Source: Undaria pinnatifida (lineage: Eukaryota; Sar; Phaeophyceae; Laminariales; Alariaceae). Taken from it: a DNA stretch of 64,000 bases. Shown piece after piece: positions 44,831 through 55,944 of this stretch (position 1 is the stretch's first letter; each line of letters opens with the position of its first letter). The DNA lies in contig JABAKD010000019.1 in assembly GCA_012845835.1 (NCBI GenBank), positions 12,293,344-12,357,343 on the forward strand. The letters run 5' to 3'. Both the position numbers and the translations under genes were made by a program. The notes beneath the pieces were generated by a model. The model was not told the origin of the DNA. It made no database searches and saw nothing but the letters and a program-made list of their open reading frames with translations.

Positions 44831-46409
44831 CTAAAAACCATGTAACGTACAAAGACGTACCCACTCCTCACTCAGCAGTCTATCATGCCCGGGTGCTTGA
44901 CCTTCCCTTTCGATACATTTCCAAACTCCTTCAGTGACCAACCACCAATACTTCTCACGTACAACCGGGTCATGCACTCTTTTAATAGTCGGCTTTATTG
45001 GTGAGTTTTTGAAAAATGTTTGGCGGAAATTGTGGAGTTTGTTCCTCAAACGTTCCTTGGCATAACCATGTCTAATCATGTCCGTCATCAACTTAGCAGC
45101 TGCTACTTGGAAGAAATGGATTTCCGAGCACCTAATTGCAAATCGACAAAGTTGGCAATGGAGGGTCGCATACAAACACTTTTTTGATAATCGTGTTTCA
45201 ATGTGGGGGTATCTACGGTACTGCTTCAGTGTCTCCATGTGGTCCCGCTTATCATACATTCGAATTTGCGACACTCCAGCAGTACTTTGAAGAATTTCCA
45301 TATCCAGGAAATGCACTGTTTGCCCTCTTTGTTCCTTGGTGATAGATACAGGGTTCGCAACCTGCTCACCCTCGTCATCCAGGATGTGTTCTGGGTACAT
45401 TCCACCATACACCCCCCCCTTCCCCTCCTTCCCGCTTGATAATTTGTTCAAACGTAGGGCCTTTCCTACTTGGTAAGCCTGGTGCTACCGTAAGTATGTC
45501 ATCTATGAATCTCTTAGTGTTACTACCGTACTGTTCAATAAACTCTAAAGGGTAAAGAGGTTCAATGTTGTTTCTCGTATCGAGCAAATATCTATTTATC
45601 ATAGTTTTTAGGAAATTGAGTTCATGCATGAACGCAAAATCGTTCGCTAAATCGGGTGCGGGTGCAGTGCCCATGAATATGCCCGATGATTGCTTATATA
45701 TCGCTCCTCCAAATTGTACAAACCCTTCGTCTAATACGAAGTTAATCCATTCACACAGTTTAGCTTGACCAACATTAAATTCCCTTTTGTTGTTGGTTGT
45801 TCCATTAGCATTTACAGAAGGGTTGAGAGACCAGAGTGTACTTTGTTGATCTTCGGTTCCTTTTCATTATTTTTGAACCCATACTTAATGTACATCGATT
45901 TGGAACCGTCTTTTGCTTCTTGGTACGTGAATACCAAGTCCAGTAACTCGCCCATGATACGTTTAAGACATTTGACCGGAATGTTAGTGTACATGGCTAC
46001 AAAATCAAAAGTTTCCAGGTGGTGAGGCAGTCCGTTTTTTGCCATCGCTGCTTTGTGGTCCAAATCTTTGATAACATGTACTATCTCAGCCCCACCTGAA
46101 GTAATCCAACACTTGTTTGCAACCAAACCGATACGAATACATTCTTCACGCCACAAAGCATGTAGTACTGGTCTAATGCCAACGAGTACTGCATTTACTA
46201 TCTTAGCTACGCCTTCTGTGGTTGGTTGTGCCACAACACGCTGTGATACCCCGGAAAGCTGGGATCGCTTTGTGTAATTTGGGCATAAGGTATCTAACCG
46301 GTATCTGCGTAGAGTATCTTTTGCATATATATGACATCACATACCCACCTCGCCTGATGTATTTGTGGGACGTATCTCTGACTTGAAATTGACGACCGCA
46401 GAGCCCCAC
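44831..46409 (-). pseudogene. Penelope-like reverse transcriptase, broken
   Basis: Order on the minus strand: YLMPKLHKAIPAFRGI (about 46310-46265), the Penelope-type PK-HK motif; TTEGVAKIVNAV; FDFVAMYTNIPV (about 45990-45955); GGAIYKQSSGIFMGTAPAPD (45700-45650), the AP..AN RT motif; RFIDDILTV (about 45515-45490), catalytic; and VHFLDMEIL (45320-45295). A conserved tail runs to the TGA-type end at 44831. Three frame changes split it: near 46225, near 45820, and at the 8-C run at about 45413. The 3' endonuclease typical of many Penelope elements is not visible. No terminal repeats were found. Assignment rests on motifs; another RT class with similar motifs is possible. Confidence 0.7.
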
Positions 46410-46822
46410 ATCGACAAGGTAAAATTATAGGCGTGAAATCCTACATTTATTTGAGACAAAAATAATTTGGAAAAGGAAGCACAGGCAGAGGTGTTAAAAT
46501 TGCGGTAAACAACCTTACCAACCCATTACGTAGGGTATTTCGTACATACCGTCTGCATGATCGCCTCCCCACCTATGCCAAGCGAAGTATTACTAACGAG
46601 GTAACGTAATTGAGCGCGTGTATACCAAGTATGACTAATGAGGTAACGTAATTGAGCACATGTATACCAAGCGTTCCTTTAAAACTGACGATTCGCATCC
46701 CTCCCTCTAATGCTCAATGGCGGAGACAGTACATGGCCACATACATCACCTCGCATGCTGTATTTAGCAATACGTATATCTTTCGTATAATTAGCGATGT
46801 CAGAAAATAATGGTAACTGTAT
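46410..46822. other. Unassigned, with a ~41-bp tandem duplication
   Basis: taacgaggtaacgtaattg and taatgaggtaacgtaattg repeat at about 46592-46673. 46740-46820 is another copy of the attagcgatgtcagaaaataatgg flank seen at 46990-47045 and 33750-33775. Confidence 0.5.
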
Positions 46823-46830
46823 GATGATGG

Positions 46831-46949
46831 CTGCGAAAGCAACTGAGTTAAATCGACACACGACGCGTATGAAAATACGCGGAAGTGTGGTGAGCTAAAG
46901 CTTTATTTTTCCCCATCCGCCGGAGGATAAAAAAAAAAAAAAAAAAAAA
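46831..46949 (+). mobile_element. Poly(A)-tailed retroposon, 5' truncated
   Basis: GATGATGG flanks both sides (46823-46830 and 46950-46957). It contains gctgcgaaagcaactgag through ccatccgccggagga and ends in about 20 A. The family also occurs at 5.4, 8.8 and 23.0 kb. Confidence 0.9.
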
Positions 46950-47045
46950 GATGATGGTGACAAACAGTGCATGACCACGTCACCTCGCCTGTTGTATTTG
47001 ACAATACGTATCTCTTATAATTAGCGATGTCAGAAAATAATGGTA

Positions 47046-48363
47046 CAGTAGGGGTCCCGGTTTAGCGGTTCCCTGTTTAGCGGTTGGACCCGATTTAGCG
47101 GTTCAAAATTCTGCTGACACCGCGGTACCCCGCTTTAGCGGTTGTACAACCGCTAAATCGGATTGTTACCGGTTTAGCGGTTGTTTGGGGTCATTTCGGC
47201 TGGAATAGCGGTTGTGTACATACCCCGGGGAACGACGGGTCACTTTCTGCTGCAAACCTCGCCGGCACTCACACACACTTTCACAGCAGTATACAAACGG
47301 CCTACCCACTGCGGTTCGCAGCTACCCGTTCAGAACCATGCCGCGCGCGGCGTTAGAATTCTGCAAGTTTCCGCACATGACACCGGGTGCAACCGATGGG
47401 CATCTGTGTCGCGGTGAGTGTGGAGGCCGCCTGCACGGCGCTTGCGGCGAGGTAGAGGATCCTGACGGAAACGAGATGAACCGCATTTGCCAGTCTTGCT
47501 CTGGAAACGTGGTGAACGACACCTGCGGCAAGGACAAAGGTCCTTCTGAAGACGAGCTAGACGAGGGGTTCGAGAGTCCGGAAGAAGTTTCCTTGATGGC
47601 GCCACCGCCGTACTCGGAAATCTCGTCGCTTTTTGGGCAGCTAGAGCAGTACGCAGAGTCGTGTGGTATATCAGAGGCAGGGTGCTATCTTCGCAAGGCG
47701 AAGATGTCCTTTCTCGCAGCGCATGCCTCTAGGCCAGCAAGGCAGACGGATATCCGCGCCATGTTTTCTAAGACGTAGTCGAGTGTACAGCAGTACTCTC
47801 CGAGGTTCCTGTAGAGTACGAAGTGTGAAGTACGAGTACACCACACTTTTTTTGTTTTGTGTTTCCTTAGAGTGTTTCAAGTCCAAACTCCGGGGCACAC
47901 GCTGCGGTTTGTAGCAAGACGAGCAGGAGCGTACAGCAGTAGAAGGGGGGTTCCAGCAGGTGTTATGTGCACGTACAGTATGTTACCCGGATGCGGGTAC
48001 ACACAGGTGGTGGTTCTCTTCGCGATGCTTGATACGTTTCACCTAAGTTTTAATGTCTATCCCGCACTACCGCTGCTGTATTCGTACTACTGGTCCCGCG
48101 GCAATCATGCTGTACTGCTATATTCAGCAGCCACATACTGCTATATTCAGCAGCCACATATGACGCTATCTAGTTTTGATCGCAATGGCAACGCTACTTT
48201 CATTCCCAGTACATGGGCTTTTACCCGGTTTAGCGGTTGTAAACCGCTAAATTGGGACCCAGAATAGCGGTTATTAACCGCTAAACCGGTTTACCGGGCG
48301 GTCCCGGTTTAGCGGTTATTTCGCCCTTTGGCACTAGGGACCGCTAAACCGGGACCCCTACTG
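47046..48363 (+). mobile_element. Pogo-like TA-inserting element with zinc-finger gene (family A), 1318 bp
   Basis: The termini are CAGTAGGGGTCCCGGTTTAG and its inverted copy. TA lies on both sides (47044-47045 and 48364-48365). The paralogous locus at 33773 has a single TA at the same point, i.e. the empty site. TTTAGCGGTT recurs about seven times in the left 180 bp and about six times in the right 130 bp in both orientations, likely transposase-binding sites. The left end aligns with family B (CAGTAgSGgyyMCGGTTTA). No transposase is present; it carries the gene at 47338-47778. Confidence 0.9.
47338..47778 (+). CDS. Zinc-finger protein carried by the transposon, 146 aa
   Basis: I chose ATG 47338 (gaaccATGCC) because the zinc module starts there; the frame is open further upstream to 47212 but that stretch is low in order. 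The module (about residues 9-55) has Cys9, then HLCRGECGGRLHGAC, then EMNRICQSC: C, H-x-C-x3-C-x4-H-x2-C-x14-C-x2-C. It is followed by an acidic segment (SEDELDEGFESPEE), a PPPY motif (APPPYSEI), a helical Cys-containing region, and a C terminus RQTDIRAMF that resembles a PCNA-interacting box (Q-x-x-I-x-x-M-F). The homologue in family B (36935) shares the zinc core. No stop or frameshift is present, unlike nearby RT genes. It might bind element DNA or aid transposition, or be a captured host exon; I favour an element-encoded accessory protein (inference). Confidence 0.6.
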   Translation: MPRAALEFCKFPHMTPGATDGHLCRGECGGRLHGACGEVEDPDGNEMNRICQSCSGNVVNDTCGKDKGPSEDELDEGFESPEEVSLMAPPPYSEISSLFGQLEQYAESCGISEAGCYLRKAKMSFLAAHASRPARQTDIRAMFSKT

Positions 48364-48365
48364 TA

Positions 48366-49935
48366 CCTACAAATATTCTATGAAATATTCTAGCTTTCGA
48401 TCGATGTATCATACAACAACAAATTATGAAGATTTAACACGTTATTTACTACACTTAAACACTGGGTTGCATGCTGCATCTAACATCAAACCTTCTAGAA
48501 TAGTAAACATTACAAGCCAGATGATATAAAGGGATGTCTTATTGCTTCAATCGTCAGGTTTGTCCCCTTTGAGGATTTATAGTTTCCGCGCACATATTGA
48601 AATGTCCCGCCCCCCGCCCCCCTCCCCCTCCACTGACCCCTCTTGTTCATAAAAAACCCCCAACCCTCCCCCCCGCCCCTCCGTCCCCCGATTCCCCCCC
48701 CCTTCCGCCTAGTTTGTCCAAACGCCCCACTCACAATCAAAATCGGCCTGAGTAATAAACACCTATACGCAGTTGATATCACGTCATTATCTTTCTGACC
48801 ATCCATGACGTAGTTTTCAATTATTTTGCTCCCAACCCCCCCCCTCCCCCCCCCCTCCAAGGCCCCCTCTTTTCCGACCACTGCACGATCGCCTAGACCT
48901 AGCACCACGCGTAAAACAAGCTGCTACATATCTTTGATCCCACAGCCGAAGTGTATTTGAATATTATTTGTGACCTAAACCTCCTAAAAAATCCCCCCCC
49001 CCCCCCCCCTCTTGCTCTCCCTTACTCAAACGCCCCACCAAATATCGAAATCCGCCACATTAATAAACACTTCACGCACAGGATATCACCTCAAATGTTA
49101 TCTTTCGAGAGCCATCCATGCCGCTGTGTTTCCCCCCCCCCCCCCCGCCTCGAACGCCCCCTTCTTCCCCATCACCCGCACCATCGCCTAGACACCTAGC
49201 ACCACACGTATAACAAACCCCTCACCTAAAGCCCTTCCTCCCCCCCCCGCCCCCCCCCCGCCCCCACACCCCCCACCTCCCCCCCAACCCATCCCAACCC
49301 CACCCCCTCGAACACTCCACCCTCTCTTTACTCACTGATTGTACGACTTACCCCAAGATATACATGATAAACTGATGTATTATTTCCAAAACCGTCACAT
49401 TTATCCCCTCAAAATAATGTATAGTTTCCAGGCACATATTGAGCTGCCCCCCCCGCCCCAACCCCCCCCCCCCCCGCCCCCAATAATATACTGGTGCCAA
49501 AACCGTCAGATTTATCCCCTCGAAAGGATTTATAGCTTACATGCACAAATTGCCCCCTTCCCCCCCCTCCTCCAAACCCGCTCGCTTTTGATCAAAACCA
49601 GGCCCCCACGTCCTTCAAAACTCCGCCCCACCCCCTCACCGGTTATTCGACTTACAAGATTCACTTGATCAAAGGTTACTTTTCCCTTCACAGCTGTCAG
49701 ATTTTGCCCCCCTCAGAAACGGGTTTTATAGTTTCCGCGCACAGACTGACTAAAATCATCCTGTTGACCCTGATAGCTACACTGTAGTTGTAAGGGGAGT
49801 CGCCGACCTATATCCTTAATGAGGACACACAACTCGTAATACGCGCGATCGGAGTATCACACACAGCTTGCAAAGATGAGTTTCGACGAAATCTTCGATC
49901 TCACAGCTGGAGTGTATTTTCATTTTTTATAATAT
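48366..49935 (-). repeat. C-tract repeat block, copy 3
   Basis: Collinear with 33775-35625: flank with attctagctttcgatcgatg, C-tract modules, and the closing ctcacagctggagtg module at 49898-49915. It is shorter by one internal module (the 34.4-34.6 kb part). No gene is supported. Confidence 0.75.
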
Positions 49936-49941
49936 CATACC

Positions 49942-51690
49942 TGACGCAATTCATGCCTCCACTAGGAACATATAAAAGTGAAATCGGGAGTCAGTCTACG
50001 ATGTGCCAGGTCTATGTCTCACTCCTCGCACCTGTAAAAATCGACTATACCGCTTGCCACCCAAGAAAAACTACCCGTCTATATTGCACGTAGTACCTAT
50101 CACTACGCGTACTACGTTTACCACGACAGTCGCAAGTCCGTTGGGAAGAAAGAAACAAAGAAAAGAAAAGAAGAAGAGGAAAGGAAAGGAAAGAAAAGAC
50201 AAGAAAGCGGGAAAACGCAAAAGGAAAGGAACGGAAAGAAAAGACCAGAAAAGCAAGAACAGAAAAAGACGAGGAAAGCAAGAAAAGACAAGGCAAGAAG
50301 AGGAAGCAAGGTATGGAAAGAGAGAAAAAATGCCATACCAGCAGACCGTAGGAACCGACTAAAGACGGCATTGGGCTCATAGAGAGCATCAAGTGCATCA
50401 TCAATGGCACTGGGGAGAGAACGCAACATGGCGAAGAAGTCATGGCAGTCTTACGCTATCTTGTGACGGCCATTGGCAGACCCACAAATTTCAAGACGAT
50501 GACGGCCAGACCCAGACTTCAGTCTCTTAGGCATGACGCCCCCCCCCTGCCCCCCCCCCCCCCCCCCCCTCCACTCTCCCCCAGGCCGCTTAGAGATGCC
50601 GACGGTGGATGGCGCTGCCGCAGCCTTTGCGCGTTGCTCTGCAGCTCTACGTATCTCCGTTTCATGCCTATTCCGCAAGAACAACTCGGCTCCCTCCTCT
50701 ACTCGTCGAAACCATCTGCCGGCCTTCTGAGCAGCCTTTCGCCACCCTTCGAATAAAAAATCATTCCAAAGACCGACATATCCTCCTTCAGATGAGCCAT
50801 CCAGTCTTTCTCTTGCCCCCCTGAGTAGCCCTTACCCCCAACAAGCTCCCCAAACATCACCCTCTGTGGCAGACGCTCCTCCCCCATATGTGCTGTGAAT
50901 CCCGCAAACAATATCCTCCGTTTGCGCACTATCGCCTTTATGCTCTCGGAATCTGCCTGGGCAAGCGCGTCGGCGTACGATAGGGTGTGGTGGTCGCGCT
51001 TCCGTTTCCGCCATCCGAGGCATCGGAGGAGCATGGAGTGGTGAACCCGTCGTAGCCTGTAATAGTCAGGCTTGTTCGGGCTCCATGTCATGCAACCGTA
51101 AAGCAGTGTCTCGACCACCTCAGATTTCAGCAACGGCACCTTCATCCGTAAGCGGACACCCGGGCGATCATAGATTTCCATCTAGTACCGCTTGAAGCAC
51201 GCCCAGGCCCTCTGAAGACGCCGCGCTGTTTCAATGCTGAGGTCTCTGTCTGCGGTGATAGCCCCGCCCAAGTACACAAACTCGATTGTTTGTTTGTGTA
51301 TCTGGCCGGCTGCATTGGTTGTGAACGACACCTTCCCCCCGCCTTTGGTTTGCAAGCACGTAATCTCTGTTTTCACCTCTGAGACCGTAAGCCCGAACGC
51401 CGAACACGAAGTCACGATCAACGTCATCATCCTCTCCAGCGCTTCTGATGATCGCGATACGATGCCCACATCGTTCGCGTACAGCATACCCCACAATCTC
51501 TGCATCTCACTCCTCTCCTTCCCCTTCCGCCCTTCGACTTTGCCTGTGCGTGAAGTTCCCTTCTTCTCGCTTTTCGCCTTTCGTTGGAGCTGCACCATGT
51601 TGTCTGTGATGGCTGCATCAGCGAGCAACCGTTTCTCGGCCACACGCAGTAGAGCCGTGGAAAACATGTTGTATTATCCACAGGTGATCA
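49942..51690 (-). mobile_element. LINE copy 2, truncated at both ends
   Basis: On the minus strand: RT C-terminal coding (51690-50451), pyrimidine tract (50330-50150), then 3' untranslated region (50110-49942) that stops short of the (AAC)n tail. 5' truncation at about 51690 is typical of LINEs. The order matches copy 1 at 38.3-40.6 kb. Confidence 0.75.
50451..51667 (-). pseudogene. Non-LTR (LINE) reverse transcriptase, C-terminal part
   Basis: Reading down: FSTALLRVAEKRL, LWGMLYANDVGIVSRS (about 51500-51455), GLTVSEVKTEITCLQTKGGG, EFVYLGGAITADRDLSIE. Next are a single in-frame TAG (51182-51184), MEIYDRPGVRLRMKVPL, VVETLLYGCMTWSPNKPDYY and HHSMLLRCLGWRKRKRDHHT. It continues GELVGGKGYSGGQEKDWMAH, a frameshift, and a Gly-rich basic tail. 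The catalytic YADD box reads YAND here, so a catalytic aspartate is lost. The upstream finger and endonuclease domains are missing. The SIKAIVRKRRILFAGF and KDWMAHL motifs are shared with copy 1 where it is intact. Confidence 0.85.
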
Positions 51691-52499
51691 CACGTCATGT
51701 ACGAACGAACGCACAGCAGTAGTTTAACGAGCTTTTAGTTTGAGTTCAGAAGAATACCAGAATTTGGCGATGTTTCGCCTTGAATTTCACTCTTGAATTT
51801 TGCCCACGGAATTGGAGATTATTATCTAGATCCAAAATATTCGTTGTTTTTGGGCGCGTTTGACACTGAAATTTGGTACGTATTGTTATCTTAGCGCCGG
51901 TTGGCCGGAAAGAAATATCGATCGTCCACCCACTCTGATTTTCCGCGGGAGTCTTTTGACCATCACCAAGTACCGTAGTTTCGCGATGAACTCCCGGTGA
52001 TATTAATATGAGGTCGAGCTGGCAAGATGCTTGAATGATTCCTTTCAACACAGGTAGAAGAGTAGGTATGATGAGAATGCTGGCTTCCATAGTTGAAAAA
52101 GCGCATGTCCTCGTAATCAAAATGTCCTGTAATACCAACGCGTGTGAGAGCTTGGTATGGACTAAACCAGAGCGGAACTGGTCGGACAAAATGTGGCTTG
52201 ACTCCGGAGTCGGGGAGTTTGACTCCGGAGTGAGGGAGTTATACTTTCCTTTTCTTTTTCGTTTTTCCGCTTTCTTGTCGTGCGTATGCGTAGCGAGTTA
52301 ATGTGAGAACAACAACAACTTTAGCTGACTTTTTGGGTCATGATATAATGGTTGAAGGCGATGCTTTTATACTTTTTATTTGGATTTGAGGATGGTATTT
52401 GTGAATTTGCGTTCATCTAGGATGGAATGAGCATTATCGTGACAGTTGTCACGAGCAGGAGGGATGTAGGATTCACTATATGCTCGTATCAATGTCCGA
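51691..52499 (-). other. Unassigned, with one 147-codon minus-strand frame
   Basis: The frame 52189-51746 (minus) has balanced composition (LDLILISPGVHRETTVLGDG, WTIDISFRPTGAKITIRTK), but no domain I recognise and no neighbour that explains it. A diverged partner with similar AT-rich codons lies at 53138-53452. At 52240-52310 a LINE 3' fragment with gttaatgtgagaacaacaac is present in plus orientation. gactccggagt occurs twice at 52200-52232. Confidence 0.3.
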
Positions 52500-53045
52500 G
52501 AGAGCCAGGCTACGGTAGGGGGTACCCCTTTTCAGCCATCTATTTCACCCCCTTTTCTCAGTGAGCGACCCGAAGGAAAACTATATAATAGGTGTTTCTC
52601 AGTGAGCGACCCGAGAAGGAAAACTATTTATGTGTTTCTCAGTGAGCGACCCGAAGGAAAACTGTATAGGTGTTTTTTGTTCTGTGCTTGATCGTAGATG
52701 GTGTGATAATATATTAGCATGCGTGTTGTCATTTTCGTCGTCGTCGTCGTGGTCGTCGTCGTGGTCGTCGTCGTTATTTGAAACGTCTTGTTTGGGATCA
52801 CTTTACAAGTGGGCTTCACTTTGCTTTCGAGTTAGAAACACTGACTGTAAAATGACAACACGCATGCTAATATATTATCACCATCTACGATCAAGCACAG
52901 AAAAAAAAAACACCTACAGTATACAGTTTTCCTTCGGTTCGCTCACTGAGAAACACCTATATAGTTTTCCTTCGGGTCGCTCACGGAGAAAAGGGGGTGA
53001 AACAAACGGCTGAAAAGGGGTACCCCCTACCGTAGCCTGGCTCTC
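52500..53045. mobile_element. Foldback element with ~200-bp inverted arms
   Basis: Arms 52500-52734 and 52851-53045 begin GAGAGCCAGGCTACGG and end with the complement. The block TTTCTCAGTGAGCGACCCG plus AAGGAAAACT occurs three times in the left arm and twice in the right. The 116-bp loop contains a GTC/GTG-rich triplet tract (52738-52780). A transcript would form a very long hairpin. No target duplication is evident. Confidence 0.85.
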
Positions 53046-53840
53046 AGAATCGAACTCGGGTCTGCGTTGATACTAACAGCCATATTATTTTTTTATTTAG
53101 CCCGTGGGGCATGTTTGAAAACGAGAGTATCTTTAATTTACAAAATAATTTTGTTTGATCGAAGATCTGGAAGTATTAAATTGGGGGAACAATATTGGTT
53201 GTTTTCGAGTAGTGGATGACGAAATTTAATACCTGGTATTTCCATCTTGATTTCAGCATTGAGTTTTGCTTGATCGAAGGCGTGGGAGTATGATAATTTG
53301 AGGTGATATTGGTGGTTTCGGGGTTGTTTTAGGCTTGATTTGTTGGACCATAATCGAGAATTTTTTATTTCTAGTCTTACACGGATTAATCCTGCTGCAC
53401 TCTTGATCGCCGATACATACCATCGATTTCCGTTACGATTACTGCGGTTCAATTCCGCTAGCTACGGCGTTGGGCATAATTACTCAGGGTTTTTGGAGCA
53501 GAGGCAGCATTGTTTTGAAATTGACAAATTGGATATTTGCTATTTGAGGCATGCACTTTATTTAAATATAAGGAAGGTTTTTGGATGGTGCGCTTTGGTT
53601 TGTTATTATGACGTGCAAAAGTGCAGGGGGAACGTTGGTTGATGCCTGTGCACAAGTCTGATGTTGATGTGTATGAATGCATAGAATCTATGGAGATGGT
53701 AGAAAAGAACTATTGATATGATCGGCGGTCCCAGTCTTCCGATATGTTCGAGTTTAACCCCCTTTGGCTTAGTCATATTGTGTTCGCTATAAGTTGTCTT
53801 CGGGAGTGCATGTTCAGAGTGGTCTCCGGGACTCCGGGAC
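53046..53840. other. Unassigned sequence
   Basis: Immediately beyond the foldback, the minus strand holds ccgaGTTCGATTCTG (B-box-like) with tggctgttagtatc upstream of it, a possible tRNA-derived fragment (about 53085-53045). The minus-strand frame 53138-53452 has no recognised domain. Confidence 0.3.
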
Positions 53841-53841
53841 T

Positions 53842-53995
53842 TTAATAGGGAGTCGCCGACCTATATCCTTAATGAGGACAAACACCCAGTAATACGCGCG
53901 ATCGGAGTATCACCCACAGCTTGCAAAGATGAGTTTCGCCAAATCTTCGATCTCACAGCTGTAGTGTAATTTTATGGTTATAATATTTTTTGTTA
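53842..53995 (-). repeat. Fragment of the G/C-tract family
   Basis: It contains only the terminal module: gagtcgccgacctatatcc, ttaatgaggac, gcgcgatcggagtatcac, ctcacagctgtagtg and the AT-rich end. It lacks the tracts, so this module can move or persist alone. Confidence 0.7.
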
Positions 53996-54097
53996 CTATC
54001 TTCTTATCTTCTCCGCCTGATGGTCCCTCGTCGGGTACCGAGAGCAATCTCCCCGTGAGCCGCCCTACGCCGGGTACACAGATATGGTTGGTAACCG

Positions 54098-54415
54098 GTC
54101 GCCCCGGTGGTCTAGTGGTTACTACTAGCGTTGGTCCTTGAGTTCGATTCCCACCGTTGTGAGGTGTTTGACTTTTCTATTTGCAGAAATGCAGAAAAAG
54201 GATCAACTAACAACTGCTGAGAACGCCTAGCAGCGTGGGTAGGTACAATTCGACGCGAATCGACGAGGGAAGGAAATGCTAGATTCTCGCGAAAAAAGTG
54301 TTGGCATGTACGGTAGTGGGGAGGGCCCGCTATATGACCCGGGATCTGAGTTATACTACTGGGAGGGAGGGCGAGAGTAGTGCAAGGATAATAAATGGGA
54401 TGGGAAAACAAACTG
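54098..54415 (+). mobile_element. tRNA-derived SINE, family B
   Basis: A box TGGTCTAGTGGTT at 54108-54120; B box ttGAGTTCGATTCCCACC at 54138-54155. The body contains caactgctgagaacgcc, attcgacgcgaatcgacg, ctgagttatactactggg and ends near atgggatgggaaaac. The T-arm does not pair well, so it is not a functional tRNA gene. Confidence 0.75.
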
Positions 54416-54438
54416 ATACATATGGAAACAGCTTTTTA

Positions 54439-55152
54439 GGCCATTTCTTATGCAGTCGGATTCCGCCAGTCGAAAACGGCCCTTTTGGACTGGATTTTTT
54501 TTCGACTGGATTGTTCTGGTCCTTCTTCTTATCGTCAGTCGAGTTGATTTTATAGTTTGTGTGCTCTTCCTAGAGGCGGTTGGTGTGAGGGAGTACTGCT
54601 GCACAGCAGGCGAAATCGGTTGGTAGCTCTATGCTTCCGGCTGTCTCCGCGTGCAACGGCTCAACGAACCTTCGCCCCAGCGAGTTGGTGGCTTTGGGCT
54701 CAGCCGAAAGCCGCCAAAGCTACGTTCGTGGAGTTGCACTCAGCCGAGAGCGGCCAAAGCTACAGCAGGCGCAGCCGTTGTTGGCAGCATGGGATCGAGA
54801 CCGCGCGCTGCTGCCTTCGTGTGATACACGCCGCTGGCGAGCGGAACTAGGAATGCACCACGCTGATTTGCTGCGAGAAGCAACAGCAGGGATAGCCAAG
54901 CCAACGTTAGCGCTTTGTATGATACTGCAGTGTGGTACCTGGTATGCGTGTGGCCGTGTGGGTGTGTGTTTGGTGGTGGGATGGGCGATGCGATCGGTTA
55001 AAAAAACACGTGTAAAACTGTTTCGACTGAGTTTTTCGACTGAAGGATCCAGTCGAAAAAGCTCTTTTTCGACTGCGTAAGAAAGCCCGATTTGGGCTTC
55101 AGTCGAAAAAGGCCGTTTTCGACTGACAAACCCGACTGCATAAGAAATGGCC
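54439..55152. mobile_element. Harbinger-like MITE, 714 bp
   Basis: Terminal inverted repeats: GGCCATTTCTTATGCAGTCG on the left, matched on the right by CGACTGCATAAGAAATGGCC. TTA lies on both sides (54436-54438 and 55153-55155). GGCC ends with a 3-bp TTA duplication fit PIF/Harbinger. CAGTCGAAAA motifs recur near both ends. The interior (54560-54960) is GC-richer and shared in inverted orientation with 12.3-12.75 kb. No transposase frame. Confidence 0.85.
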
Positions 55153-55155
55153 TTA

Positions 55156-55940
55156 GACAAGCTACACCAACAAGAATTGCAGCAGTACAGTGGGGGTATT
55201 CCGATGCAAGATCACTCTGAGACAAGCCAAATCAGGTGGTCATTGCTCTTGTTTGTTGTGGGTAATTTATGGCTGTTAGTATATGCAGGGACATGTCAAT
55301 TTGACCGCCCTTATGTCCCGAATGTCTTCATCTTTGACGCTCTGGGTACCAAGTGTATAGATTCATCCTGAGGTCGAGCGTTTTGTAAGATTTGTGGTCG
55401 CATGGCGAATCTTTGCCGTACGCAAGTAGTATGCAAGAAAACTCGAGAGAAGAATAGCGAGCTTAGTTAGGTGACCAGGAGGTGATAATGCACGGGCAAG
55501 TATTCCATGATTATTCGACCATTATGCGAGCAAAATAAACAGTATTTTGTTTTCATTTTAGACTTTTTTCCACGGTTATTATGCTCGAGTTGTACCAGTC
55601 TTAGTTCCATTTATTATTGGGTCGTTTTTCTTTGAACACTCCATTTTTGTATGAAATTGTGCTTATAACCGGGGGGCTCTAAATCCTGGATACGAATCGC
55701 TCCAATTCGTCCACTTATATTGCGTTTGGTGCTGTTGTTGTTGACAAGCGTTTGTCGTCCTCTTTTTGAGCGTGTTTGCTCGGCACGCCAATCTGATATA
55801 ATCTCAAAATCGCTATTTTGTGCGACCTACCATGCAAATAATAACTGGTCGAATTGCGCTCGCTTTGCGAATGTTTGCCGTGTGCGAGAAGTATGCGAGA
55901 AAAACGAGTCGGTCGAGATAACTGTGAGCTCATATTGGGT
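55156..55940. other. No feature recognised
   Basis: AT-rich, unique-looking, with no supported reading frame. tttgcgaatgtttgccgt (55863) echoes ggcgaatctttgccgt (55403), with a following cgagaa-type segment in each: a diverged ~100-bp repeat at 55390-55470 and 55855-55925. Confidence 0.4.
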
Positions 55941-55944
55941 CAAA

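Noticed and set aside
54118..55172. Protein-coding gene in the 54-55 kb GC-rich interior
   Set aside because: The region is bounded by Harbinger-like inverted repeats, frames are short, and the inverted homologue at 12.3-12.75 kb does not keep them open.
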